Below are positions 1-8,496 of a DNA stretch of 56,970 nt, in pieces. The DNA comes from Alphaproteobacteria bacterium (GTDB lineage: Bacteria; Pseudomonadota; Alphaproteobacteria; Rs-D84), in the NCBI GenBank assembly GCA_017629245.1, contig JAGBXO010000007.1, positions 78,100 through 135,069 on the forward strand. Reading direction: 5' to 3'. Numbering within the stretch: the first letter of the stretch is position 1; every line of letters starts with the position of its first letter. The translations under genes and the position numbers were made by a program. The notes beneath the pieces are model-generated. The model saw only the letters and a program-made list of their open reading frames with translations, was not told the origin of the DNA and did not search any database.

Positions 1-297
1 GATATGTTGGTTGCGTGCGAACTAGCTCTACAGGTGGAAAAAGCTCTTGCTGGACTGGGGGCCAATTACGAAGGCGCAATTGCAAATGCGGTCACATCAC
101 TTTCGACATGTTCAAAATATCCCGATCAGTTTAAGAAAGATATTGACATCACCCTGTCTGAGACACCAAAGGTGCGAATGACTATAAAATGGGAAAATGT
201 CCGCAACGAAATCTCTAAATCTCCGACATCTAATCCTCCGGAATTAAGAGACAACCCTGTTGACACCGAACCAACAGAAATATTGTTTATACTATAG
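1..297 (+). CDS. C-terminal part of an unrecognised protein (5' end outside window)
   Basis: The reading frame is open from base 1 and stops at 295-297, so this is the tail of a longer gene; the ATG at 4 is probably internal. The visible ~98 residues are polar and mildly acidic, with one Cys-containing stretch (LSTCSKYP) and a Pro/Glu-rich end. No domain is recognised. It ends 8 bases before the next gene, so it probably belongs to the same operon of exported proteins running to 4265. Whether it carries a signal peptide cannot be seen. Confidence 0.6.
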   Translation, partial: DMLVACELALQVEKALAGLGANYEGAIANAVTSLSTCSKYPDQFKKDIDITLSETPKVRMTIKWENVRNEISKSPTSNPPELRDNPVDTEPTEILFIL

Positions 298-305
298 GCT
301 ATAAC

Positions 306-1355
306 ATGAAAAAATTTTTACAGTTTTTTTTCATCATATTTGCAATTTTATTTCAAAACAATTTTGCACACGCTGACATTTTGAACGATTGCATGCGTCG
401 CGTTTCAGATAATGCAGATTTCAAAAAAGCTATGACAGAAGAAATCTTCAAAGACCCCAATATGTTAACCCAAGAAGGTGCAACCCAAAATAAATCAAAA
501 ATCATGGGACTAATTGCGGGCGAAGTTTTATTAAACTGCATTGCAAACCTAGGCACATTAACAAAATCTGCCAACGGCAAGGTCTGGTATGAACGTGATA
601 ATAAAAAATACGCTTTTCAATTTAAGATGGAAGAATTATTTCAATACATCAACATCCAAACTGGTGTAATGCTTTATAACAAACCAAGTCTATCCGTTGG
701 CGATGTAATAAAATTATCAGATATACCAAAATTATACTGGTCTGACGAATGTTCTGACCATACAATATGGGACAATCTGGACGATGACGCCTCTGTTAAC
801 ATTGCCGGCCAAAAAGTATTTTCACAATACGGTGGTTCGGACAACGAATTTTTCTTGGACTTCGAAGAAGGCAACGACCGTCGCGCGTTTCCCGGTCTGG
901 TACTGATGGACAAAACAGGAAGCACCGCAGAAAAAATCGTATCTTTTAACAATTTACACAGCGCAATTGCAGCGACACAAAGTTTTGCAACCGCATTAAA
1001 CAGCAGTTCATGTTCCAACGACGGATTATCTGCATATGTCGTTGCTCTAAACGTCAAACCAGACGATACAGATAGAGACGCATGGGCAGTTGGCGCAGGA
1101 GTTACAGGGGGAACAATGGCTTTTTTAGGGCTAGCGTATGCCGCCACACTCTCTACAGCCGCAGCAGCCGCTGGCAGCTCCGCCCTTGTTAGCGGCTTGC
1201 TTTCTGTCGCAGGCGTTGCAAGTTCTGTCCCTGTATGGGGCTGGATTGCAGCCGGCGTTATTGCTGCGACGGCAGGCGCAATATCATTAATTCCCAGCGA
1301 ATTAGCAGACATTAGACAAGTTATGGTTATGGACGGCCCATATTTAATTCGATAA
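306..1355 (+). CDS. Secreted or membrane-anchored orphan protein with hydrophobic Gly/Ala-rich C-terminus
   Basis: 349 residues. Residues 1-23 form a clear Sec signal peptide (Lys-Lys, Phe/Ile-rich core, AHA cleavage motif). The middle is soluble and acidic with scattered Cys. From about residue 265 two Gly/Ala-rich hydrophobic segments follow, separated by a Pro-Val-Trp turn, ending in a short polar tail. Such a hairpin could insert in a membrane; this is inferred from composition only. The stop overlaps the next ATG by one base (taATG), so the two genes are translationally coupled. No family is recognised. Its partners are another exported protein with internal hydrophobic segments and a GH108-like muramidase. 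Confidence 0.7.
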   Translation: MKKFLQFFFIIFAILFQNNFAHADILNDCMRRVSDNADFKKAMTEEIFKDPNMLTQEGATQNKSKIMGLIAGEVLLNCIANLGTLTKSANGKVWYERDNKKYAFQFKMEELFQYINIQTGVMLYNKPSLSVGDVIKLSDIPKLYWSDECSDHTIWDNLDDDASVNIAGQKVFSQYGGSDNEFFLDFEEGNDRRAFPGLVLMDKTGSTAEKIVSFNNLHSAIAATQSFATALNSSSCSNDGLSAYVVALNVKPDDTDRDAWAVGAGVTGGTMAFLGLAYAATLSTAAAAAGSSALVSGLLSVAGVASSVPVWGWIAAGVIAATAGAISLIPSELADIRQVMVMDGPYLIR

Positions 1356-3097
1356 TGCTAAAACATCTAATTTGTATCTTTATATGTTTATTTTTACCGC
1401 TGACTGCACATGCGGAAATGGGGCTGGCAACAGGAAACGATCCAACCCCAGACCCAGAAACATTAATAACATACGATGAACTGCAGGAATTAAATGCACC
1501 CGCCGACACCAAATGTGCAACCAAAATATTTGCAGACGCACTGGCGGCAACTGCCAGCAATGTAAATGAAACAGATGACGAAGCAACAATTCAACAATGG
1601 ATTGCGGTCACCATGGCGGACAAAGATGTATTAACCCGCGTTCTGGAATGTCCTGAAATCCAGGCAATTGACGAAGAAGAAAGCATAAAATTACTGCCCA
1701 TTATTTACAAATTCCCGGGCGGTCGCGAAATAATCGTTAACTATGAAACCCAGCCCAAGGTTTTCAAACAAAGAATTCAACTTGCAAACAAACACAAATT
1801 GCCACTGTCTGATCCAAACCCACGCGTTGGCGTTGGCGAAGACGTATGGACAAACACAGACCCCGCATGGTACGGCATTATCGTAGCTGAACATGGCAGT
1901 CTTGATAACTTTGTTGGCCCCGATAAAAACAACACTGTATCCATGGCATATATATACGAAAATATTGATGATTTATACCCCAGTGGTTTTACCTGCACCA
2001 GCAAAAGCGCACTGGCCAATGACAACGAGGCCATAAACCAGGCCGTCACAAAAACTGTTGGACACAAAGAAACCACAGGCGAAGAAGACAGTAACGATTA
2101 TTATGTCGCAGGCGACATTGACCTGGGGTGGATTATGTGGGCAGAAGTAGCATTGGATATCGCAATCACAATCGTCACCTTTGGTGGCTACGCCGCCATT
2201 GCCGGCGCTACCAAGGCTGTCCGCGCATCCAAGGCACTAAAAAACCTAACAAAATCAATGAAAACCCTGCGTCAACTAGATACAGTAAAAGATTGGGCAA
2301 CAACAACACATAAAATAACAACTATAACCAATCAAATTAATAAACTGGACAAGGTTAAAGACGCGGCAAAAATCGCAGATCTAACCAAAGATTTAGACCG
2401 TTTAAAAGACAGCGCAAAAGCATTGGAAAAAATTGACGATGTAAAAAAATATGCAGACCAGGCCGAAACATTAAAAAAACTTAGCGCGTATCGAAATTCG
2501 TTACGACTGTTACGCAATGCAAAAAGTGGCAACACACTGGTTCGACTGGCACGTGCAACAAAATCTGCATTTTCCGGCAATAAATTAATCCGTCACGCCT
2601 CCAAATTGGGACGCAGCAGTTCGATTGCCGGCCGTGTTCGCGATTGGCTGTTCATGTCAACGACACGCAACATCGGCGCCGTCGCCAAAGTAGGGGCGAC
2701 AACTGGTCTGCTTTATACAGGACTAAAAATTGCCGGCGATATGTATGACTATACGGAAACCAGCACCGGCGATTATACCAGCGGGGTTGAATTTTCACCA
2801 TTCCTGCTGTTATCTGCCGATGACATTCAGGGACAAGAAAATGTTATAAACTATGGAATGTGGCTAATGTGGGCTGGCGACTCGGTCAGTGCCGCCGATG
2901 ATGATGCCGCATACCTGCAGGCAATGGACTTTGCCGCCAAATTTCATGAAGATTTAAAAGAGCAACAAAGCAACTCAAATTCGCCATGCAATGTTGATAT
3001 TTTTGTCGTCCGACCAATTTTACGAAATCCTGGCACAGAATCTGCCGCTTTGTATTACCTGATAATGAACGATACGCCGTGGACAACAAATGAATAA
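1355..3097 (+). CDS. Exported orphan protein with membrane segment and Lys/Leu coiled-coil region
   Basis: 580 residues starting with a signal peptide (hydrophobic core followed by AHA at about residue 20). The N-terminal half is soluble with a few Cys. Around residues 260-290 lies a hydrophobic segment, followed by roughly 120 residues of repeated Lys/Asp/Leu pattern (for example KDLDRLKDSAKALEKI) that reads as a long amphipathic or coiled-coil region. A second hydrophobic segment follows near residue 450, then a soluble tail. It overlaps the preceding gene by 1 base and the following muramidase gene by 8 bases. I do not recognise the family; the layout would suit a pore-forming or envelope-spanning component, but that is speculation. 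Confidence 0.7.
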   Translation: MLKHLICIFICLFLPLTAHAEMGLATGNDPTPDPETLITYDELQELNAPADTKCATKIFADALAATASNVNETDDEATIQQWIAVTMADKDVLTRVLECPEIQAIDEEESIKLLPIIYKFPGGREIIVNYETQPKVFKQRIQLANKHKLPLSDPNPRVGVGEDVWTNTDPAWYGIIVAEHGSLDNFVGPDKNNTVSMAYIYENIDDLYPSGFTCTSKSALANDNEAINQAVTKTVGHKETTGEEDSNDYYVAGDIDLGWIMWAEVALDIAITIVTFGGYAAIAGATKAVRASKALKNLTKSMKTLRQLDTVKDWATTTHKITTITNQINKLDKVKDAAKIADLTKDLDRLKDSAKALEKIDDVKKYADQAETLKKLSAYRNSLRLLRNAKSGNTLVRLARATKSAFSGNKLIRHASKLGRSSSIAGRVRDWLFMSTTRNIGAVAKVGATTGLLYTGLKIAGDMYDYTETSTGDYTSGVEFSPFLLLSADDIQGQENVINYGMWLMWAGDSVSAADDDAAYLQAMDFAAKFHEDLKEQQSNSNSPCNVDIFVVRPILRNPGTESAALYYLIMNDTPWTTNE

Positions 3098-4265
3098 GTT
3101 TTTTTGTTTTATTTTTGCGCTTATATTCACACATCCTGCAATTGCGGCAAAATCATTACTTCAAGCACAACCTCAGTATTTTCCAACAACCGTGGCCGAC
3201 ACATCGTTTACCGCGCGCACAGAAAATGCCGCACAGGGGTACCAACCTTTTGCAAGCCGCAGCGCGTACCAAACAATCGACATAGAATCCGAAGAAGAAT
3301 ATTTTAACCGCATGATACGTCGTGAAGAAATACAAAGCCAACGCGACGCAATGAATCTGCCACGCAATCAATACTGTGACAAATATCCATTAGATGATAA
3401 ATTATGCCCACAAACCCCAGGACTGGAAGAATCTATTATTGCAATCGGAAATCGCAAACCACAACAGCAAGTTGCGCCTCAACAACAAAAACCTCAGCAA
3501 CAGCAAGCCATACCACAACAGCAAGCCGCTCCTCAACAACAAAAACCCCAGCAACAGCAAGCCATACCACAACAGCCAATGGTTCCACAACAGCCAATGG
3601 TTCCACAACAACAAACGCCGTCTACAGCCCCACAACCACAGACCTCATCCACATACACAAAAAACAATATCAGTTTTAATGGCCCCTGCACACCACCACA
3701 ACGCAGCAAAATTTTTGTAAACAAAATTTTAACCAGTGGCCAATATGCACAATCAGACCCCGCTTTTGAAAAGGCGATGATTACCGTATTCAGAACCGAA
3801 GGCGAATGCAGCAATGACCCCGACGACGCAGGTGGCTATACTTGCTATGGCATATCACAAAAAAATAATCCAGAAATTGATGTCCGCAACATAACCCGCG
3901 CAGACGCAGAAAGAATAGGGTACAACAAATACTATACAAAATATAATATGAATACACTGCCCGACAATTTACGTGGCAATGTATTTATGCTGGGGTGGGC
4001 CAGCGGACCAGCCACAGCAGTAAAAAAATTCTGTAAGTTTTTAAAAATACCTGAACGAACAAAAATAGACGAAAATATTGTATTGGCCGCAACCAGTTAT
4101 CCCGGCGATATACACAATGACTTTCTGGACGACCAGCAAAATTGGTATATTCAGGTATCAAAAAAAGGGAACAATAAAAAATTTCTTAAGGGCTGGATGA
4201 ATCGCGTACAATTAATGCGTGAAAATGGATGTCACACAGAAACCACCGATCCAATAACGCGATAA
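3090..4265 (+). CDS. Secreted GH108-like muramidase with Gln-rich linker
   Basis: 391 residues: signal peptide (1-20), a charged N-terminal region, then a low-complexity Gln/Pro linker (about residues 125-190, repeats such as PQQQKPQQQQAIPQQ), then a C-terminal domain resembling the glycoside hydrolase 108 (zliS-type) lysozymes. The hallmark region reads TEGEC..DPDDAGGYTCYGIS, matching the family's EGG...DPGGAT.YGI signature; Glu237 is the expected catalytic acid. The end has the FLKGWMNRV motif typical of the C-terminal part of these endolysins. Family knowledge says such enzymes cut the glycan strands of peptidoglycan. Phage GH108 enzymes normally lack a cleaved signal and this linker, so the gene looks adapted to a host export or envelope system. 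It overlaps the upstream gene by 8 bases. Confidence 0.75.
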   Translation: MNKFFCFIFALIFTHPAIAAKSLLQAQPQYFPTTVADTSFTARTENAAQGYQPFASRSAYQTIDIESEEEYFNRMIRREEIQSQRDAMNLPRNQYCDKYPLDDKLCPQTPGLEESIIAIGNRKPQQQVAPQQQKPQQQQAIPQQQAAPQQQKPQQQQAIPQQPMVPQQPMVPQQQTPSTAPQPQTSSTYTKNNISFNGPCTPPQRSKIFVNKILTSGQYAQSDPAFEKAMITVFRTEGECSNDPDDAGGYTCYGISQKNNPEIDVRNITRADAERIGYNKYYTKYNMNTLPDNLRGNVFMLGWASGPATAVKKFCKFLKIPERTKIDENIVLAATSYPGDIHNDFLDDQQNWYIQVSKKGNNKKFLKGWMNRVQLMRENGCHTETTDPITR

Positions 4266-4326
4266 ATCCTATTGTTTTTACATTTATATTAAATTATAAT
4301 ACAAACAATCAAAGGGAGACAGCACA

Positions 4327-4644
4327 ATGAAAAAATTTTTTATAACACTATTAATAACCACAACTACAATATTTTCTGCAAACGCATACCAGGTTATATC
4401 ATCCAAGGAATTGGGTAAAAACGATGCCAAGAATCAAAATATTGTTGTAAAATGCACAACTGATACCGGTCGTGTTTCAAACCAAACCTGCAATCTGCGC
4501 CGATATGCAAAATGCACTGGTAACGGCTCGCAAAAAAAATGCAGCGGATGGCAGGCATGGCGTGATTTACGCAACCCATCAAAAACATTTTCAGATTGGA
4601 AATCTGCCGCATCTGCATGCTGTCGCGCCAAAGGATTACGTTAA
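4327..4644 (+). CDS. Small secreted Cys-rich basic protein
   Basis: 105 residues with a signal peptide (1-20, cleavage after ANA). The mature part is basic and has six Cys, including one CC pair near the C-terminus, suggesting disulfides in the periplasm or outside. A good ribosome binding site (AAAGGGAG) lies 8-9 bases before the ATG. It follows the muramidase gene after 61 bases and ends just before a strong terminator, so it could be the last gene of the operon or separately expressed. No family is recognised. Confidence 0.65.
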   Translation: MKKFFITLLITTTTIFSANAYQVISSKELGKNDAKNQNIVVKCTTDTGRVSNQTCNLRRYAKCTGNGSQKKCSGWQAWRDLRNPSKTFSDWKSAASACCRAKGLR

Positions 4645-4650
4645 ACAAAA

Positions 4651-4674
4651 AAATCGCCATCACGGCGATTTTTT
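4651..4674. terminator. Bidirectional intrinsic terminator
   Basis: Stem AATCGCC (4652-4658) pairs with GGCGATT (4664-4670) around a 5-base loop. T run on the plus strand and A run upstream, so it can end both the plus operon and the converging minus gene. Confidence 0.85.
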
Positions 4675-5261
4675 AACGCTGATTCCGTTTTTCAACCATT
4701 GACAGCAATGGTATCACATTGTGCGCAATAACATCATCTGTATTTTTCACACCCCACCAATACATAGTAGAGCGAGATTTTTCAACCGCAAATAAAAACC
4801 CAGCATCAGCCAATGTTTCTTGATTAATCATTGCACGTGCAGCGATTGGTAATTTCTTATACGCACACCCTGCAACTTCAATATCTGTATCCAAATCTTT
4901 ACGCGACACTGCATATAAATACGCTGCTTTATCAACGGGCAAATTATGCCATTGCGTCCCCATACTGTACCCAGAATAAATTACCAACCTGTACTTTTTA
5001 TCAGCAAACACATAAAAATCAGAACCATACATTTGATCACTCCCCCACCCACGCACCAATGCGAACCGCACACCAGCTGCCAAACAACCCAAATACAACC
5101 GCTCAACCCGTTCACACAATGCACGGTGTGGTAACAAATAATCAACTCCTGGTTCTAATTTTACAGGTGAACCGTGAAAAATATAATCCCCCGTCAGACT
5201 ATATCTAGCCATGTCTTTCAAAGAAACAACACCACTCAAAGGCTTTTGCTTAATATTCATA
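4673..5261 (-). CDS. Orphan protein, possible ADP-ribosyltransferase-like fold
   Basis: 195 residues from the ATG at 5261 (an upstream in-frame start at 5308 would run into tRNA-proximal sequence). The N-terminal stretch IFHGSPVKLEPG..YLLP resembles the opening strand of ART-like folds (Tyr/Phe-His-Gly), and FYVFADKKYRLVIY resembles the following core strands, but no complete catalytic triad can be assigned. A TTGACA hexamer (minus strand, 5291-5296) lies 30-35 bases upstream of the ATG, so a separate promoter with little or no leader is likely. It converges on the secreted-protein operon and shares its terminator. The fold assignment is a weak guess; the gene itself is convincing. Confidence 0.55.
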
Positions 5262-5310
5262 GTACCAAAAGCTATCACAACACAAAGATTTGTCAAACAA
5301 AAAAACACAT

Positions 5311-5387
5311 TGGTGGATGTGATTGGACTCGAACCAACGACCTCTTCGATGTGAACGAAGCGCTCTAACCAACTGAGCTACACATCC
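5311..5387 (-). tRNA. tRNA-Val (CAC)
   Basis: Full cloverleaf on the minus strand with 7-bp acceptor stem (GGATGTG/CACATCC), anticodon loop TTCACAT giving CAC, and encoded CCA (5311-5313). Last of four tRNA genes transcribed leftwards. Confidence 0.95.
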
Positions 5388-5401
5388 ATATTAATCCAAA
5401 C

Positions 5402-5426
5402 AAAAAAATCGCCAATATCGCGGCGA
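5402..5426 (-). terminator. Intrinsic terminator inside the tRNA cluster
   Basis: On the minus strand TCGCC pairs with GGCGA (5422-5426 with 5409-5413) followed by seven T. It lies between tRNA-Leu(TAA) and tRNA-Val(CAC), so tRNA-Val may depend on readthrough or its own start. Confidence 0.6.
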
Positions 5427-5430
5427 AGTG

Positions 5431-5517
5431 TGGTGGGGATAGTGGGACTTGAACCCACACGGTCGCAATGACCAAAGGATTTTAAGTCCTCAGCGTCTAC
5501 CATTCCGCCATATCCCC
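5431..5517 (-). tRNA. tRNA-Leu (TAA)
   Basis: 87 bases including encoded CCA, long variable arm as expected for tRNA-Leu, anticodon loop CTTAAAA giving TAA. Acceptor stem GGGGATA/TATCCCC. Confidence 0.95.
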
Positions 5518-5532
5518 GAAGACTTGAAAAAT

Positions 5533-5608
5533 TGGTGGAGCTGATGGGACTCAAACCCACGACCTCTACGATGCGAACGTAGCGCTCTATCAACTGAGCT
5601 ACAACCCC
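5533..5608 (-). tRNA. tRNA-Ala (CGC)
   Basis: 76 bases with encoded CCA. Anticodon loop TTCGCAT gives CGC. The acceptor stem GGGGTTG/CAGCTCC contains the G3-U70 wobble pair that identifies tRNA-Ala. Confidence 0.95.
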
Positions 5609-5617
5609 AATCAAAAA

Positions 5618-5704
5618 TGGTGCGGATAAGAAGACTCGAACTTCCAAGGTATTGCTACCACTAGTACCTGAAACTAGCGCGTCTACCAATTCCGCCATAT
5701 CCGC
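5618..5704 (-). tRNA. tRNA-Leu (CAG)
   Basis: 87 bases with encoded CCA and a long variable arm. Anticodon stem CTAGT/ACTAG encloses loop TTCAGGT giving CAG. It is the promoter-proximal gene of the cluster. Confidence 0.95.
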
Positions 5705-5717
5705 ACAGGCGACTGGT

Positions 5718-5746
5718 ATATTATATTATTTTTAGATTATTTGCAA
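5718..5746 (-). promoter_or_regulatory. Promoter of the tRNA cluster
   Basis: Minus strand TTGCAA (5741-5746), 17-base spacer, TAATAT (5718-5723). The predicted start is about 7 bases before tRNA-Leu(CAG) at 5704. Confidence 0.6.
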
Positions 5747-5939
5747 CAAGAAAATCACGTCACACACAATTTTTAATTGTTCATCACCTGTTCTAATTCC
5801 AGATCCAGCGAAAGTCACATTATTGCAACAAAACTATTAATCGTAACCCAATATTTCACACACCTGGGATAAAATCACAACTATGACTTGATTATTCACT
5901 TGCGCTAAAAATGATAAATTTGCTAACATTTCATCAGAG

Positions 5940-8459
5940 ATGAAGAAAATTCTGATTTTTGCTGGAAATCTGCTGGCCTGCATTGGTATTGCCAATGGGG
6001 CAATTCGTGATGGCACGGCGATTTCACGCACAAAATCAGAAAAAAATGTTGTACAAAACCAATCACGTACATCGACGGTACAACGTCGCACAGCAACACC
6101 ACGAACAACAATATTACCATCGCATCAGCCAGCCACAAAGGAACGCAGTGCTATTAAAAAAAACGCACGCGTCACTAAGAGTAAAACATATGCAAAACCA
6201 GCAACCGTTATTCCACGTGCCGCATCAGATAACGAATTCTCCATGTCCAGCACACGCATAGGCGCAGAATACGAACAATGTAAAAACACATACTTTTCAT
6301 GCATGGATCAATTTTGCAGTCTAAAAAATGATCAATACCGTCGCTGTTCCTGCAATGACCGTATCTTTGCATTGGCAGAAAAACGCAACTCCCTAACTGA
6401 TGCCGGCGAACAATTAAATGTATTTACCGAAAATCTAGAGGTTGTTGGTATGACCGCCGCCCAGGCATCCGCAATGCGAAACGAATCCGACGGCGAATCT
6501 GCGCTAACCAACGACAACTCTACGTCCAAGGCACTATTGCAGGCAATCATGAACTCGATCAGTGGCAAAGATTCAAATGTTGGCGGAAAATATTCAGATT
6601 TAAACAGTATTAATATATCCTTTGACACTGTAAACGCCTTTGGCATGACCGACTCTGGCCAGGCAATTGCAGCATACAATGGCAACGCATTATACAGCGC
6701 GGTATATCCCCAATGTCGTGAAGCTGTCCGCAAAGATTGTAACAACGCATCACTGCAACGTGCTGTCACCGCATATCTTATGGCGATAGAGCAAGATTGC
6801 AACACCGTACAAACAGCAATCGAAAACACACAAAAACAAATGAAGGCGGCCGTTCGCGAAGGCAGCGCTATGTTAGATCTAGCGCGAGTTGAGAATCGTA
6901 AAAAACACAACTCTTCTGATATAACAACATGCATAAATGAAGTCGAGGCAGCGATCCTTAGCGAACAAGTATGCGGTGCAAATTATCACAAATGCCTGGA
7001 CAACGGTGAATTTATTGACATATCAACCGGCAAACCTATAATCGGGGTAGAAGACTTCTATAAACTGGCCAGTCTGTTGCAATTCAGTGAAGGTGTAGAG
7101 GCAGCTGATCAAAAACTGGCAAAAAACCAAAAAAACCGTCCTTTTGTCACCAACTTTGAAAAGCGCGTAAAACAATTTGCCGCAGGCGCATTGGACAAAT
7201 GTGTTGAAAACGCAGATACAGTATGGTCAGAATATCTAGACAAGGCGATGCTGGCAATTTATTATGCCCAACAGGACAAGGTTACCGAAATTAAGCAAGG
7301 TTGTTTTGAATACATATCTGCGTGTTACGCCAGCGGCGACGCCGCAATAACATCCGCGCTGTCTGAAATTTCTAAAGAAAATGCAATTGTTTTACAACCA
7401 GACAAAATTGCTCTGAATCAAAGATTATGTACTGATTACATAAAATCATGCGATGGAATGTTTGACAACAATATCATCCAGGAATATGTAGATAACATGA
7501 AGCAAACAGACCTGGAAACAGCATGTCGTGCCGTTGTAAAACAATGCTTTGACCGTTATGGCGGTATCAACTATGAAAATTTCTTTTACCCATACAGCGG
7601 TCTGTTTGAAAAGGGCCGCGCCCTGGATTGGTTCACATTATACGAATACCAAGATGAAAATTCAGACACCACCACATATAAATCCGAATGTGCAAAACAG
7701 TTAAGCAAAATACCTGCATGCAACGACCCAGAACTTATAGAAAATGTATTTGGTGGCTTTAATAAATACCCAACCAGCAGGTCTAATATAGACTATGAAG
7801 CTACCCCATATGGCACTTGCACAAAATATAACAACAACGAAAACGAAGATTGTGACAGCAAACCACGTCCACGTGGAGTCGCCACTGAGGTATATAACCA
7901 AATTGTATCAATATTAACAACCCAGTGCACAAATATGCAGGGCCGCTTCCTGGAAAAGCATTGGATAAACAAAAACATATATAATCTAAAAACCCCATGT
8001 ATAATGGCAAAACCTGAGGAAAATTTGCAAAAATATTACTCTATTGGCGAAAATGAAGATATGTGCCCACGTGACTATGCATTAAGCGTTGACACACAAT
8101 CATGGGGGGCATGCCTGTGTTGGGAAAATGGGGCACGACGCAGCAAATGGGGTAAATCTGCAAAATGCGTTCCCGCTTTGCCTGTATTATCGGACTGGAA
8201 TGACAATAATTGTTCAAGCGGACCTGTTGAAAAACCCGAAACAATTAATAACGCCTTCCCTGAAACAAAATGGTGCACACAAGAATCAACGACCCAGTCT
8301 AACCAAGTTTGCCCACTAAACTCCATTTTATCCGAAAAACTTACGGACTGCCAAATATGTTCCACAGGAAAAATTATAAAAGAAAACAACCAAGTAACGT
8401 GCGACAACCAATCGGTATCCCCAACAATCTTATCTGGCATACCACAAGGTATAAAATAA
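5940..8459 (+). CDS. Large secreted Cys-rich protein, founder of a two-member family in this window
   Basis: 839 residues. Signal peptide at 1-20 (MKKILIFAGNLLACIGIANG). Residues ~25-100 are Arg/Thr/Ser-rich and disordered-looking. From residue 114 a Cys motif follows: C-x3-Y-x2-C-M-x2-[FY]-C-x6-Y-x-R-C-x-C, shared exactly with the protein at 42920-43894. The next ~450 residues are helical-looking with spaced Cys (for example DC.T. and C..Y...C pairs), and the last ~150 residues are Cys-rich with CPLNS..CQICSTG, similar in style to Cys-repeat surface proteins. The many even-spaced Cys imply an oxidising location (periplasm or surface). No known family is recognised. It stands alone between two long non-coding boundaries and ends at a strong terminator. 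Confidence 0.75.
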   Translation: MKKILIFAGNLLACIGIANGAIRDGTAISRTKSEKNVVQNQSRTSTVQRRTATPRTTILPSHQPATKERSAIKKNARVTKSKTYAKPATVIPRAASDNEFSMSSTRIGAEYEQCKNTYFSCMDQFCSLKNDQYRRCSCNDRIFALAEKRNSLTDAGEQLNVFTENLEVVGMTAAQASAMRNESDGESALTNDNSTSKALLQAIMNSISGKDSNVGGKYSDLNSINISFDTVNAFGMTDSGQAIAAYNGNALYSAVYPQCREAVRKDCNNASLQRAVTAYLMAIEQDCNTVQTAIENTQKQMKAAVREGSAMLDLARVENRKKHNSSDITTCINEVEAAILSEQVCGANYHKCLDNGEFIDISTGKPIIGVEDFYKLASLLQFSEGVEAADQKLAKNQKNRPFVTNFEKRVKQFAAGALDKCVENADTVWSEYLDKAMLAIYYAQQDKVTEIKQGCFEYISACYASGDAAITSALSEISKENAIVLQPDKIALNQRLCTDYIKSCDGMFDNNIIQEYVDNMKQTDLETACRAVVKQCFDRYGGINYENFFYPYSGLFEKGRALDWFTLYEYQDENSDTTTYKSECAKQLSKIPACNDPELIENVFGGFNKYPTSRSNIDYEATPYGTCTKYNNNENEDCDSKPRPRGVATEVYNQIVSILTTQCTNMQGRFLEKHWINKNIYNLKTPCIMAKPEENLQKYYSIGENEDMCPRDYALSVDTQSWGACLCWENGARRSKWGKSAKCVPALPVLSDWNDNNCSSGPVEKPETINNAFPETKWCTQESTTQSNQVCPLNSILSEKLTDCQICSTGKIIKENNQVTCDNQSVSPTILSGIPQGIK

Positions 8460-8470
8460 TAAGTTTTATA

Positions 8471-8496
8471 AAAAACGCCAAATTCAGGCGTTTTTT
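8471..8496. terminator. Bidirectional intrinsic terminator
   Basis: AAAACGCC (8472-8479) pairs with GGCGTTTT (8487-8494), with T run to 8496. The stop codon of lpxB (8484-8486) lies in the loop. Confidence 0.85.

Noticed and set aside
674-1312. 212-codon minus frame inside the first secreted-protein gene
   Set aside because: Opposite-strand shadow of a gene with a clear signal peptide; no ribosome site.
3480-3610. Possible CRISPR array (short repeated units in the Gln-rich region)
   Set aside because: Units are tandem codon repeats without spacers and lie in frame within a gene; no cas genes in the window.
3404-3814. Several alternative frames over the Gln/Pro linker of the muramidase
   Set aside because: Low-complexity CAA/CCA repeats keep all frames open; only the long frame has a signal peptide and a recognisable domain.
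5378-5698. 106-codon minus frame over the tRNA cluster
   Set aside because: It is a shadow of three tRNA genes.
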